A DNA stretch of 64,000 nucleotides from Chara braunii (taxonomy: Eukaryota; Streptophyta; Charophyceae; Charales; Characeae), in NCBI GenBank assembly GCA_003427395.1, contig BFEA01000557.1, positions 557,096-621,095 of the forward strand, in the 5' to 3' direction. Positions 1 to 12,700 of the stretch are shown in pieces. The position numbers were made by a program, and so were the translations under genes. Within the stretch, counting starts at the first letter, position 1; each line of letters begins with the position of its first letter. The notes under the pieces were generated by a model, which was given only the letters and a program-made list of their open reading frames with translations, searched no databases and was not told the origin of the DNA.

Positions 1-136
1 GACATTGTCCTTTAAATCTATTGATTCGATGGTGGTGGGTTATTTATCATATTCTTTAGGGTATAAATGAATTATCCATCTATTTTATGGTGTACATAAT
101 TCTGATGATCTGTATCTCCTCATCACGTATGTGTAG

Positions 137-3135
137 ATGGAACCAGAAGAGCCTAGTTCGTTGTCACCTTCCAGGCAACGACACAACACTGGCCGCAGGA
201 CGTCATCAGGGAAAAAAAGGAAACAGTGTTCTCAAACTCCTGAAGAGCATGAAGCTCAGATTCCCTCTAGAGGGAAGACCATCAGCAAGAGTTCAGAAGG
301 GGTAAAGTCAACTTCCCATCGAGTATCAAGTAGTGGGACAGGAGGAACGTCTGGACGTGGTGACTCGACCAGTGGGGCCGGAGGGTCGGAATCTGAAAGA
401 CAGTCTGAGAGCTTGAAGACTTCATGTGAGTCTCAACTCTCAGCACGTCGAAGTAGATGAATGATAGATTGGGTTAGCGAGTCTCGGAAGCCAGGTTGTG
501 GCGTGGTCCTTTTTCTTTTGGATAGAGAGAAAGTTCTCCCTATTGGTGCAGTGTCTCGGTTTTCTGGTGCAAAAAAAAACGATGTTACTTTTTTCATGAA
601 TTCGGTTCTTAACAGAAAGAGACGCATATGTCCAGGATGTCGTTCCGTTAGCTTGGAATAGGAACTCTTCTTGGGTTATGGTGTTGGGGCCGCTAATATT
701 TGGAGTCTCATGACTGCAGGGTCACAAGTTCCACCTGTTGTAGAGTTTCTAAAGTTCGCTCTTGAGAAACGAGTCGTGGGTCAATATCCTCAAGTTGGGA
801 AAGGGACAAGGATTTCTGAACCGCAGGTGCCTGTTGTCACTGTTGAAGGTGCCCTGGTGCATTCTGCACTCAATGCGCACATTCCATGTGACAGAGAAGG
901 GGATTGCACTGCAATTCTTGCCACTCCAATCTCCGGCGCGCAGCAAGAAAGTCTCAAAGCAGTTAGAGACTTCGCTCCTAAGGCACCTCACAAGCATCAT
1001 CCACCCATAAAGTTGAAGTTGCATGTTCAGCAATCGGGCAACGATTCTATCACACCGGGTCCCGCACCTGCAAGTCAACCACTCAGTCTAAGTGACATCC
1101 CTGTAGTTCCACAGGGCTTTGACGATGATGATAGTGAAACAAGTGACGATCGGGAGAATCCTCTCCACTCTAAGGAGGACTCACCTAGGGAGGGATCACA
1201 TTCTTTTACAGTTGACACACCATCAACAGGGCTTACGGAGGGCCGTTCACTATCTCCAATCCACAATGACAAAGGTGATCGGAAAAAAAACGAAAAGAAG
1301 GTGAGAAGGGAGAGGGTGAGAGGAACGGAAAGAGGAAAACCACATGTGATGTTGAAAAGGTTAAATCACGAAGGACAGGAAACAGTGAAGGTCCTAGAAC
1401 TGTCCAGCTGTTGGATTTCCCCACTGCTGCAGTGAGGATGCGAGATGCTGATAAGGTTGTCAAAGAGGCTGCAAAACCAAAGCGGAAGGTTGCCAAAGGG
1501 GGGACCATGGAGAAAACCTTGATCTATGAGCCTTCAGGGGCTGCCCAATCTGATGATGAAGGGGACGGCGCAGCACCAACAAGACCTTCCAACCTTCAGT
1601 TCTCATCTGCCTCCTCGAAGATCTTCCCGGTCGAAAATGGGCTTTTCATGGATTATGGAGAGGATGGGAAAATGAACACAAACACTTATTTTTGCACAGT
1701 TAGATTGGACATGATTTTGAATATTCCAGCCCATGAACACGGCTACAACCACCGTGGACTGAACCCTCTTCACGTAGAGGACATAGAAAGCGCGATGGAG
1801 AGGTCTGTGTTGGAGAAGTTCGATCGTAGTAAGCCTATTTATTCGAAACCGACATTGATATTAGTACCCCTACACAATAAGCCCACTATTGATCCAATCA
1901 CATGTCAGAGTTGTAGGGCCATAAGAGTCACACCTGAGAAGTTTCGGGTAGATCAAGTTGATAGGTATTACTAGTACCCTCTGAGCGGCCAACATAACGT
2001 TGCGGCGGCCAGACTCTTCATTAACACACGGCGTGATTTACCGACAAACCTTTGTGTAGATTACTAGACTGCAAGGCCTGTGCATTTCCCAGATGAGCAT
2101 GAGGGCAATTATCAGCAACTCAGTACATACGAAAACTTGAAAGACAAGATGGTTATTCCTCCCTCACAACGCTTTATTGTGACGACGATAAAACAGACAT
2201 ATAAGGATTGGGGTTGCCCATAAGTGGGCCTTGGCATCGCAGTGCGTGGACCACCGAAGGATAAGAAAAGCAAGTACGAAGAGTTTGCAAAAGCGGCACT
2301 TCGACAGACAGGCAGCTCGAAGAACTGGGAGTTGTCACAAGGGACATTGGAGAGGAAGTGGTCAGACATTCTGGCCCCTTACATGGTCCGTACAAAGGCG
2401 ACGGATGATGTTTGGGAGAAGGTCATGAAGGTGTATGATGCTTGGGGGAGAGGGGACTTACCAGGACGTGATGGCATTCTTCCTCGGCGTAAGTTTGGCA
2501 CTTCTGGAAGAACTTCCAAAGCAGGTTCAGGATCTTATGAAGAAAAAGATAGGAGGATTGTAGTGAATTGGGTTCCTGGAACCGGGGGTGCTAATCATTT
2601 TGTGGCAGTGCGTGATCCAGATGTGCATGTATGGAAAACCATGGCAACTCTGGGTAGACGAGAGCGTATCCAAACTCTCACTGATGTCCTATCTGGGCTC
2701 GTCATCCTCTCTCCCAAAACGAGTGTTAAAGCTGAGAATGCGGGGCTGCAGGGAATGGATGTGTATGTTGATAACATCAAGAAAGACAGAGCGATGTTAA
2801 GACTTTTTCATTATTTTCGTTGGGAACAGTCTCATGACGACCCACAACAGAGGTCACCATGGAATGACAAATTTTTCAAAGATTTATGCATCGTTATGAA
2901 GGAATTTGAGTCGGAGGGTCTAACTTGGGAAAAATGGGTAGTCAATAGAAATAAGTATTTCAAGAATAGTAATTATGTTGATAGGTTTCCTGAAAAGTTG
3001 GGGGAAGAGAATGAGAAGGAGGTAGGTGAGACAGAAAAACTTGCGCAAGAGTGTCCAGCGGGATTCAGGAACTTCGTTGAGCGAATTTTTGACAAGTCGA
3101 AGCAAAGAGGATGTGCAGCACAGGGGCCATGCTAA
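137..3135 (+). pseudogene. Broken gene of unknown function with a ParB-like segment
   Basis: Three adjoining open stretches in one frame (137-1435), then a one-base shift at the A8 run 1283-1290, then a second frame to 3135. In-frame stops fall at 458-460 (TGA), 659-661 (TAG), 1972-1974 (TAG), 2065-2067 (TAG) and 2221-2223 (TAA). The encoded product would be a Ser/Gly/charged N-terminal half, then a globular part. Around 1768-2013 it reads LHVEDIESAMER, then ILVPLHNKP, then PLSGQHNVAAAR. That order resembles the ParB/sulfiredoxin fold, where a GxHR-like motif follows a position-binding strand; this is my inference, not a known match. The rest (2224-3135) is globular and Lys/Glu/Trp-rich, and I do not recognise it. 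A GTGAGT at 427-432 could be a splice donor, so some stops may be intronic. No intact start-to-stop reading exists. It is more likely a decayed copy of a dispersed family than a working gene. Confidence 0.5.
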
Positions 3136-3187
3136 TCTTCTCCGTATCGTTCCAATTTTAACGGACGTCCCGAAGGACTTGTTCTTT

Positions 3188-3646
3188 GGGGCTCGCCGGA
3201 CGGTACACGAAACGAGAAAAAAAACTACTTCGTTTCGTGAACATCTCGCCGCACAGTGACCACACGAAATCTGTTAGGAGAAAGTCGTGAATGCTGTCAG
3301 AATTGGAGTTCGTGAGCCTGCGCACGTGCCCCTTCCGTGCCCGCCTGCAACTCGAGAAAACTCGCAGGTCCTCTCGATGGCCGGTGGAGGTGCTGTGAAT
3401 CTCGCGAGTCTGGGAAGTCCGTTCAAATGGAGTGTGTCCAAAATTTTGGACCTTAGCTAATGCCAGAATTCGTTATCGTGCTCTGGGCGCATGCCAGATC
3501 TCGTCAGGTCCCTCTCGCGAGGCAGTTCGAATGTACTGTGCGGCGGTGAGATCATAAACGAAACGAAACGATAAAAAAGTGGCTCGCGAAGCCCCGCAAG
3601 TTGGATGGTCGTTTCGTTTCGTTTCTTGTGCCGTCCGGCGAGGCCC
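3188..3646. mobile_element. MITE-like element with GGCTCGCCGGACGG terminal inverted repeats
   Basis: The left end (GGGGCTCGCCGGACGG..., followed by ACGAAACGA) is repeated inverted at the right end (CCGTCCGGCGAGGCCC, preceded by CGTTTCGTTTC). The roughly 455-bp interior has no ORF with coding character. Arms of about 28 bp and the small size fit a non-autonomous DNA transposon. I could not fix a target duplication with certainty. Confidence 0.6.
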
Positions 3647-3695
3647 TTTTTCTTACAAAAGGAATCTCCTCATATTAGAAAGTATTAAAGAACTA

Positions 3696-3903
3696 CCTTT
3701 GAGTATGCCCTCACCACCACTATCTCAAATGTATTTGACCTCATTTACGGACGCACCTTGATGTATGTGACCCGTCCAAACTAAGTAAGAAGGCCCCGGT
3801 GTCCAAACTAAGTAAGGAAGTTCCGGTGTGAGTATGCCCTCATCCGACGTGAACAACAAACGGAGTTGCTGTTCGGCTCGGGTGAGGGCATACTCACAAA
3901 GGG
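3696..3903. mobile_element. 208-bp MITE-like element with GAGTATGCCCTCACC termini
   Basis: The left arm CCTTTGAGTATGCCCTCACC pairs with the right arm GGTGAGGGCATACTCACAAAG. A third copy of the arm sits inside at about 3829-3845 and forms a hairpin with the right arm. The interior also holds a tandem duplication of roughly 27 bp (GTCCAAACTAAGTAAG, from about 3775). Another isolated arm-like sequence occurs near 4101. No coding sequence. Confidence 0.55.
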
Positions 3904-4167
3904 ACTTTTCCTCGTTGCCGTCCAAGTTTTTTTTTTTTTTTTTTTTTTTCACCTCTTCTGTCTCCGCCCAAGTTCTCAGTGAAGCACTATTAAATAATGA
4001 TATATAAAAAAAAAAAGCTCTGAGGCCGTACTCAACTAGCTATATCGCCCGGATGCATCTGACTGCAATTACGTCCATAAATAAGAAAAGAATTCCTAAT
4101 ATGAGTATGCTCTCAATCCTTTCAGTTCAAATGAAAAAGGAACGAATGCATCTTCCCCAAAAATGGT

Positions 4168-4207
4168 AAGATGCATCCGTTGCTATTCGTAGAAACGGAT
4201 GCATCTT
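4168..4207. repeat. Short perfect hairpin in AT-rich repeat DNA
   Basis: Arms AAGATGCATCCGTT and AACGGATGCATCTT are perfectly complementary over 14 bp around a 12-nt loop. A diverged direct copy of the block lies at about 4669-4735. The stretch 4208-5003 between is intergenic with A and T runs and no recognisable gene. Confidence 0.5.
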
Positions 4208-5003
4208 GGCATTCTCTGCAGGAAGATGCACTCGTACTTTTTTCGTTTCCATAGTGGTGTGGCGAGGCCCCCAATGTGAGGTTGGAAAACAACTCACCTT
4301 TCTTTGCAGTCGAACTTCTCTGACACCAAGCTCAGGAAAAACAATGCCCTTCATATCTTCTTTGTAGCTTCTCGGTCACGGATAGCCACATGCGACAACG
4401 CAGGCAAAATGACAAGAACCATTCATCTCCCGTGCACCTCCTCCTCCAACTCAATTAGCCCGCCCTCTACACATGCGACAACGGAGTAGCTAACGCACGC
4501 AAACAGCATTCTCGCGGACCTTCTCCATCCGGACCCACTGACGGCCTTGGCGCGCTGCAGAGCGCACGGTATCCCATCACCATCGGTAGCGGCGCGTGTG
4601 ACAAGAGCAAAGACGCTCGGAACCCCGCGCCGCTCGAAACACATTTGGGGCCTCTTCCACGGAAGGTGGCAAGACCATCGGTTACTATTCATAGGAGACA
4701 TGCATCTTTGCACTCTTTGAGGGATTCTGCATGTAAAATGTTTGTTTTTTTTTTCGTTTTTTATTTTTTTCCCTTTGGGAATTTTTTTTTTGCCTTTTGA
4801 AAAACTTTTTTTGGTCCCCGCCTCGTCTCCATGATTTTTGCAATATATTGAACGGAAAAAAAAAAAAAACTTTTCTTGGTACACAACGTGAATTGAAATG
4901 TGATATCGACAATACGTATATGGAGGGGGGAAAAAAAAAACATATGGTCGTTCCTTAAATGTAGCGTGTCCCAAAAAAAAAAAAAAAAAAAAAGTAGCGC
5001 GTC

Positions 5004-5187
5004 ACCAAATTCCAAAAAAAATCCGAATTATGGCGGGTGTATCTGTCTACGTTCTAGGAGCAGATTCGTTGTCATTTACCTATTTGGTGAGTGGTGCAGT
5101 CGGCCCCTGCGCAAAATGGCGGATACATTTTGGGCTGGAACATGGCGAGATACACCCGTCATTATTTGGGTTTTTTTCACATTTGGT
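5004..5187. mobile_element. 184-bp MITE-like element with ACCAAAT...GGGTGTATC termini
   Basis: The left arm (ACCAAATTCC, an A-run, then GGCGGGTGTATC) is matched by the inverted right arm (GATACACCCGTC, a T-run, then CACATTTGGT). The imperfect terminal inverted repeat is about 38 bp on a 184-bp element. The interior has no coding potential. It is the best-defined member of a small local family that includes 5502-5844. Confidence 0.6.
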
Positions 5188-5501
5188 GAGTGTTGTGATG
5201 ACCACCTAAATCGAAGAAAACGAGACTCAACTATGTTGTGTACCATGCACCTACTCCGTGTTGTTTTTCTTGGATGTGCAAAACGGATGAATCTGCCCGT
5301 AAAACACAGTCTCAACTGACATAATTAGTAACCTTTTCACATTGGAAAACCGAAACGGCTAGCGACATCCAAGAAACGGTCAGCAGAACCAGCGGGCCAG
5401 CCATGTAGCACGGAGAGCAACTGTTTTTTTCTTTTTCTGCATAATATATGTATTAAAAATATATGGCCAATTCTTGGATGTGGGGCGTCGCCAGATCACT
5501 T

Positions 5502-5844
5502 CCAAATGTGAAAAAAACCCAAATTCGCATGGTGGGTACGTCCATCGACATTTTTTTGTGAGAGATGGGGTCAGCCCCGCACACCCCTTTTTTACTATTT
5601 TTTTTAAATACACACCCAATTCGCAAATTGGCGTATGCATCTTCCTGTGGAACATGGGAAGATACACCGCAAAATAGGGTCTCCCTTCACTACCGCAAAA
5701 TAGGGTCTCCCTTCACTACCACAAAAGTGGCGTATGCATCTTCCGGTGGAACATGGAAAGATACACCGCAAATTCCGGTACAAGATACACCTTAAATTTT
5801 CTTGTATTTTGCTACATCCATATTTTGCGTCATTTCACATTTGG
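5502..5844. mobile_element. Second, larger member of the CCAAATGTGAAA MITE family
   Basis: It starts CCAAATGTGAAAAAAACCC and ends TTTCACATTTGG, the same termini as the element at 5004-5187. It contains a 26-bp tandem duplication (5668-5693 and 5694-5719) and two copies of a GCGTATGCATCTTCC...AGATACACCGC block. No gene is visible. The region from 5845 to about 6450 holds poly-T and poly-A runs only. Confidence 0.45.
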
Positions 5845-6453
5845 ACAGTGGTGTCGCGCCACCTCGCCACCCTCCGTTCATAGTAGAGTTTTTTTTTTTT
5901 TTTTTTTTTTAGATTCTTCCGCGTCAAGGGAAAAACTGGAAAAAAAAGCAAAAAAGATTTGACCGTTGAAAATTTATTGGCGCCAAAGGAATGGTCTCCA
6001 CGAATAAATTGGCGCTTCCTTTGGAAAAGTAAAAAAGGCTCTGGAAAGATCGACACTCTCTTTCTGTCGTCCATAACATTAGGCCTCTCTACTCCATAAC
6101 ACAGTACAATAACACTCTACATGTGTCTGGACTTCATCGTCGCCCAGATACATCCACATCGCTTTAAGATTTGAATGTATCGGGAGAACCGATTGTCAAG
6201 GTACAGTTAGAATTTTATGCAGTGGTGCGGCCTGTTATTGGACGGCGAGCTCTGCCATCCATAGCATGAATGTACGACCAGGGCAAACATGGACCACAAC
6301 GTGGGCTCATTCACCCACTCATTCTCTGGGTGTTGAAAATTACCCCATTCAGGAACCCATTCAACAGAAGGCATTCATTCGTGATGGGCTGAGGTCCCAT
6401 TTTCGTTGTGGTCACGCTGGAGAGCTGCAGTCATCGGCGCGCCATCATCTCAT

Positions 6454-6668
6454 GTTCACATAGGTAAGCATGCTTGCAAAGTCGCAATGTTTATCATATT
6501 TGTTGACATCAACATTGATTCACTGCATGACAGTAAGTTCACATAGGTAAGCATGCTTGCAAGGTTTTGTTGACATCAACATTGATGCACTGCATGACAG
6601 TAAGTTCACATAAGCATATGCTTGCAAAGTTTTTGTTGACATCAACATTTATTCAGTGCACTGCAGAG
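6454..6668. repeat. Three-copy tandem repeat, units about 60-83 bp
   Basis: Units starting GTTCACATA at 6454, 6537 and 6604 each contain AAGCAT...GCTTGCAA and GTTGACATCAACATT, ending near CTGCATGACAGTAA. The second and third units have lost internal bases. Non-coding. Confidence 0.8.
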
Positions 6669-6922
6669 CAGCGGACTAAGAATCTACAACTACTATTTTT
6701 TTTTTTTTTGTCCCGTACCAGAACGGTCGAATTTAATTTGACCTCTCCTAAAGCTGTCGAGTTTGTTTCGACTGCTTGCCAAAGCTGTCGAAGTTGATTA
6801 CACCGCTTGCTAGAGCTGTCAAATTCGATTCGACCGCCCCAATTAAAATAATCTCAATTTCCCCAGCCTTGAGTACCAGACAAGAAAATAGAATGGGACC
6901 CACTCTCGGCAAAACTCGGTGT

Positions 6923-7084
6923 GCAGTGAAATTCAGGTTAGGCAAAAACAGGTCCGCAGGTAGTGGTGGTATAAGCACATGATGGAAGTCGTCGAACCAG
7001 ATTCGACGGTACTGCCAGCTCTATGTGCTGCAGTGAAATTCAGGTTAGGCAAGAACAGGTCCGGAGGTAGTGGTGGTTTAAGCA
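6923..7084. repeat. 107-bp tandem repeat running into an assembly gap
   Basis: The unit beginning GCAGTGAAATTCAGGTTAGG at 6923 recurs at 7030 and is cut by the gap at 7085. Related blocks with ATTCGACGG...GCCAGCTCTAT occur after the gap near 8310 and 8440. The array probably continued through the unresolved bases. Confidence 0.75.
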
Positions 7085-7929
7085 NNNNNNNNNNNNNNNN
7101 NNNNNNNNNNNNNNNNNNNNNNNNNNNNNNNNNNNNNNNNNNNNNNNNNNNNNNNNNNNNNNNNNNNNNNNNNNNNNNNNNNNNNNNNNNNNNNNNNNNN
7201 NNNNNNNNNNNNNNNNNNNNNNNNNNNNNNNNNNNNNNNNNNNNNNNNNNNNNNNNNNNNNNNNNNNNNNNNNNNNNNNNNNNNNNNNNNNNNNNNNNNN
7301 NNNNNNNNNNNNNNNNNNNNNNNNNNNNNNNNNNNNNNNNNNNNNNNNNNNNNNNNNNNNNNNNNNNNNNNNNNNNNNNNNNNNNNNNNNNNNNNNNNNN
7401 NNNNNNNNNNNNNNNNNNNNNNNNNNNNNNNNNNNNNNNNNNNNNNNNNNNNNNNNNNNNNNNNNNNNNNNNNNNNNNNNNNNNNNNNNNNNNNNNNNNN
7501 NNNNNNNNNNNNNNNNNNNNNNNNNNNNNNNNNNNNNNNNNNNNNNNNNNNNNNNNNNNNNNNNNNNNNNNNNNNNNNNNNNNNNNNNNNNNNNNNNNNN
7601 NNNNNNNNNNNNNNNNNNNNNNNNNNNNNNNNNNNNNNNNNNNNNNNNNNNNNNNNNNNNNNNNNNNNNNNNNNNNNNNNNNNNNNNNNNNNNNNNNNNN
7701 NNNNNNNNNNNNNNNNNNNNNNNNNNNNNNNNNNNNNNNNNNNNNNNNNNNNNNNNNNNNNNNNNNNNNNNNNNNNNNNNNNNNNNNNNNNNNNNNNNNN
7801 NNNNNNNNNNNNNNNNNNNNNNNNNNNNNNNNNNNNNNNNNNNNNNNNNNNNNNNNNNNNNNNNNNNNNNNNNNNNNNNNNNNNNNNNNNNNNNNNNNNN
7901 NNNNNNNNNNNNNNNNNNNNNNNNNNNNN
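7085..7929. other. Assembly gap (845 N)
   Basis: All bases are N. Translated ORFs that cross it are artefacts. The left edge lies inside a tandem repeat, which likely explains the failed assembly. Confidence 1.
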
Positions 7930-8100
7930 CATCGGACCTCTGCCACCTGCTACCTTCTGGGGCTTGTACCACCCGGAGGGTAGGAGGCTAGGCCTGAATC
8001 GATGTTCAAAAAAAAAAAACAAAACAAAACACATGGACAGGGCAGGGAAACCCACAAATCCGGAAAAGAACTAGGACACCCTTTCCAGAAGCTTAAGAGT

Positions 8101-8790
8101 CGAGTTTCTAGTACAGCCATTGCACGGTGTACAAAGTGGAACCATACCGGTATTCACTCCACCCTTGCATGGCTGTAGTGTCCTTACCGAACTCCACACA
8201 CACACACACACACACACATAACACTACCCAGACACATGTTGCACAATAGTTGCATAGAGCACATGACTCCAAATTTGAAGCACGACACAAGAGTTGTAGA
8301 ATCCTATTCGACGGGGCCGCCAGCTCTATTGTTGCACTTAGTAAGTCCGTACCTTCTCTGGCTTTGGACCTCATCCGTGCGAGCACCAAGAGAGTTTTTG
8401 CCCTTTTTTTGTTGAAGCACGCACCAAAGCCGTCAAATCAGATTCGACAGTACTGCCACCTCAATCATCGCACTCAGTCAATCAATACTTTTTTGGGCTT
8501 TTGGCCTCATCCATGAAAGCACGGAATCGAATAGGAGCCCTCAGCCTCAAGAGCCGAGTTTCTTCCCCACTACAGGCATGACAAGGTGTTTGAAAGTGGA
8601 ACCATACCCCAGTCTTGATATCCACCTTACACCTGCGTAGATGTAGTGTCCTTACCAACAACTCCACACACACACACACACACAACACCTAGGCACATGT
8701 CGCACACTACCTCCATCGAGCACATGACTTCAATTTTAGGCCTTCACTCCGACCGTTTGCTTCAGCGCATGACTTCATAAGTTGGCTTCG
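8101..8790. repeat. Diverged tandem duplication of a roughly 450-bp unit with CA microsatellites
   Basis: GAGTTTCT..., AGTGGAACCATACC, TGTAGTGTCCTTACC and a (CA)n run (8195-8218) recur in the same order from about 8558, with a second (CA)n run at 8667-8684. Short ORFs here translate the dinucleotide runs and are not genes. Confidence 0.65.
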
Positions 8791-8971
8791 AGCACATAAC
8801 TTCGACGAAATATAGGTTATTTTATGATCCATTCATTTTTTCAATGGGGTAGTGTTCGGGGCTTCGGTATTTCAATTTTAGGTCTTTACTTCGACCATTT
8901 GCTGCCCTGGAGAAACTAAACCTTTGACTGGGAGACGACAGACTTCCCCCGCAGCCACCCCTGAATGTCAC

Positions 8972-9151
8972 GTCCGTTGGTCCGAGATATAGCCTCTTCC
9001 TCCTCGTGGGATTGAATTTCACAAAATCGCAACACAACAGTTTGTTTACCATCCACATCATGTCCGTTGGTCTGTGATATAGCCTCTTCCTCCTCGTGGG
9101 ATTGAATTTCACAAAACCGCAACACAACAGTTTGTTTACCATCCACATCAA
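8972..9151. repeat. Two-copy 90-bp tandem duplication
   Basis: GTCCGTTGGTC at 8972 recurs at 9062 and the following 80 bases are nearly identical. The rest of 9152-9716 shows no gene. A pyrimidine run ending in AAGGTGCAG at 9693-9701, just upstream of the next gene's ATG, could be a splice acceptor in its 5' leader. Confidence 0.85.
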
Positions 9152-9716
9152 TGCTCTGTTCTGACAGAGAAGGGGTTAATGCAACATAATTGATACCCTC
9201 AGACACTGCAACATAATTGGCCACCTTTAATTTGGCAACACAACCCCTTAGACCCAGTGGACGGAGTCTTGACCACCTTCATTTGGCAAAACACGATAAA
9301 TGCAAGGAGTCCACTCCGACTGTCATGCCAGATTCGGCGGTGGCCTTTAGCACCCAAAATACAGGGGTTATCTGTCTTTCCTATCTTCCCTTCCTAGTAT
9401 ACTGGTAATTAATGCACTGGGGTCGCCCATCACAGGGTCAATGAAGTGTTGGAGGGGTTTCTGAAGCATTGGGAGAGTGAGGTCTTGAAAAGGGTGTGAG
9501 TGGGGTATGAAAAGGGTGTTCGGTGAAAGCCAAGCCCCCAATAACCGTCCACATTCTCATTATCCTGCAATACAAAGCTACTTGTCCTCTTAACATATTC
9601 ACCCGTCACATGCTCAATCACCGCATCTTTCTTCTTTGGAAAATTAGAATTAATTCTATCTCGATTTCAATCTTACATTTAGTTTTTCCTTCAAGGTGCA
9701 GGTTGATTGTGGAAAA

Positions 9717-12700
9717 ATGGCATGTAATGATGTCACAGTCGATCTGCATCTGCCAGCTATGAACAACATACCGCCCATGACTGATTGCGTTGACTCCAAC
9801 ACACTGCTCTCAGGGGTCCGTCCTCCACATACTCCGCCTTGTCCTCAGACTTCCTTACATGCAAGGCAAGACAACTTGAACTGCATCAACAATGCTACAA
9901 TGGCAGCAGTTGTCTTGTCGGGCCGCAAGAGGACGTCAAATAATGCACTTGATGCAATCACTTCTGAAAGTGCTTCTCCTGCAGCGCGTTGTATACGACT
10001 GACCAGCTCCTCCTCTTCAAGTGATGGTATGCACGAAGGTGGAAGACATGTGCTACCTATTGACGATTCCGAATCTGACAGCTCAATGTACGAGGGAGCC
10101 TGTGTAGTTTCAATCCCAGGAGGTTCACTTCATCTGCTCGGAGATTCCCCGTCTGACAAGGTCAAACCCACAGAATGCTCTAGATGTGCTCAGTGCTCCA
10201 ATGATGATGTCAAATTCTCAATTTTTGATAGTCTTGTCCCCTTTGCCCATAGCGAAGAGGAACTTGATGGTGTCAATGTAGAGAGGTTGTCCAAAGTATC
10301 GTCCTCCGACAGTTCAATTTCTTCGAGTGCAGACAGTTTGGCGGACAAGATTTGTCATCGCCTTGAAATTCCTCCTCTTCATGAGGAGGATAACAATTCA
10401 GACACTATACCTGACTCCGATGATATGTTTCTCAAGCGTCTGCCATCAAAGAAGTGTCTGTACACATTTCGAAAAAGAAACCCAAGATCAAAATCTATTT
10501 TGAATACCGTGCATAGGAAACTGACTAGTAAAGCCTTAGCAGCAGTGCGTGGAAAGGAGTGTTGTAAACGTGAGTGTTGTGCACACATGACCAAGGATGA
10601 CATCAAAGTCGTACGCGGTGCGTACTATGCCAAGGATCTCAATGGTAAAAATGCTTGGTGGGTGGAGACGTTGGAGAGGTTCACATTCATTGAAGATGAC
10701 AAGGAGATAGTGCAACCTATTGTTGGGAAACAAAAGATTTGTATAAGTGCTTGGTGCTATGTTTTGGGTGTCTGTCGAAACACTTTTCTTAAACATCGNG
10801 AGATAGTGCAACCTATTGTTGGGAAACAAAAGATTTGTATAAGTGCTTGGTGCTATGTTTTGGGTGTCTGTCGAAACACTTTTCTTAAACATCGAAACTT
10901 CATGAAAGGGTATGTAATGCCTGAGCATGGAAGTACTGGCTTGCGGCGTACGTCGGCAGCGTATGCGGTTATGTATGGGAAACTCAACACGTTTGTACGT
11001 GAGAATGCTGACAGTGTGCCAAATGACATGAAAAGTAGAAATGGTGTGTCAAGAATGGTTTTGCAACTGCCAGCCTGTTACAACAAGGTTGACATTTTTG
11101 AAATTTTGAAAGCCCAGTTAGATAGCTCGCATGTCCCTGCAGTATCTCTCCAGGTGTTCTACACTATGTGGAGGACTCACTTTTGGCATGTCAGGTTCCA
11201 TGACATTGACCAAAATTTCACGAAGTGTGAAAAGTGCGTCGAGTATAAGGAATCCATCAACTCAGCAAAGTATTTGCGTGTCCGCGAATTCTTCATTTCC
11301 GAGCGTGATAAACACTTAGACCTGCAGCTAAAGCATCGAGCAACTTATGAGGTGTGGAAGGACGAATCTAAGAAATATGAGTCCAATAGTTTATGTATCA
11401 TCATCGATGGCATGGACCAAAACAAGACTAGTATTCCACACTTTGGAGGAGAGAACCGGTCAAAAATTTTTGCCAATGTGGCCATGATGAAAACAAACTT
11501 AACAGCAATTCTAGCACATGGTCGTCAACCCTCCATTCACGTCCACACGTGGTTTCCTTGTTATTCGCATGACTCTAATGCGATTATGTCCTCCATTATG
11601 AGTTTTTCGTGATGTCCAAGCATCTAGCAATCCGCTTCCCCCGAAGCTAAGGATCCAGGCAGACAATTGTTGGAGGGAGAACAAGAATCGATATGTGTTA
11701 GCATTGGCTGCATCGTTAGTAAAATTCGGGTTTTTCAAAGAGGTTGAGTTTGGTTTTATGTTAGTAGGGCATACACACACCGATGTCGATGCCACTTTAA
11801 GTCATTTCTCATGTAAGTTGAGAATGCATGATGCATTCACTATGATGGATCTCTTCAATCTTGTGACTTCGTCCCAGCAAGAGCGAACTGCATGCAATTT
11901 CATGGAGGAAATTGCAGACTGGCACGCTTCTATAAAACCGTATTTAGTGAAGAGGATGACAGGGCACACACGTCCTCACGCTTTCAGATTTTACATGTTA
12001 GATGATAACCCTGTCTTTGTTTGGAAGGAGTATTGTAATAGTCATGAATGGTCTGCACCAGTCTATTGCTTCCGAAGGGATGAGAACATGAAATACGCAG
12101 GACCACAATGGCCATTTCAACCGTCAGTTGTTTTACCTTTGGAAAACAAAGATTTCCTCTCAGGTTTAGAAGGAGTAAAGACGTTTGTAAGTTGGTTAGA
12201 GAACAAAAGACATGAGTGGGTTGGTATGCGAGATGAGGTGAGCTTCTCAAAGGAAACAACCCTTTCATACTGAAAGTCTTTTCTAGGAACAGTTAAGGAC
12301 CGCTTCAAGCCCGAAAACCAGAACAAAACACTTCAAGCTGGGTTTTGGCCAATTTTCGGAGAGAATGTCAATGACAAAGATGATGATATCGATATTGACT
12401 TCCATATTAAAAAGGAAGCAGTGCCCAGACCAATTTTCGTTGGTCCAGCTAACGAGCGTCCCAAGCCTGAGCTCAACCCGATCACGGATGTGGAGAAAGG
12501 TCAATTTGTTCTTTTGAGACCTGCGCAAGAGGACATTGATCAAGGTGTCCCTGTGTGGATGGGAAGGGTACTTTCAACAATAGACAACAACGAGAAATCG
12601 CACACTTTCAATCATTTCTTAATTGAGTATTGGGTACCACAACCTGTCGTCAAAAGCCTCACAGTACAATATAAAAATGTGTGAAAAAAAAACTTGGAAG

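Noticed and set aside
137-3135. Alternative genetic code reading the in-frame stops
   Set aside because: PDI and LINE ORF1 in the same window end at ordinary stops with no internal ones; decay is the simpler explanation.
6933-8055. Long ORFs across the 845-N gap
   Set aside because: Almost entirely X residues.
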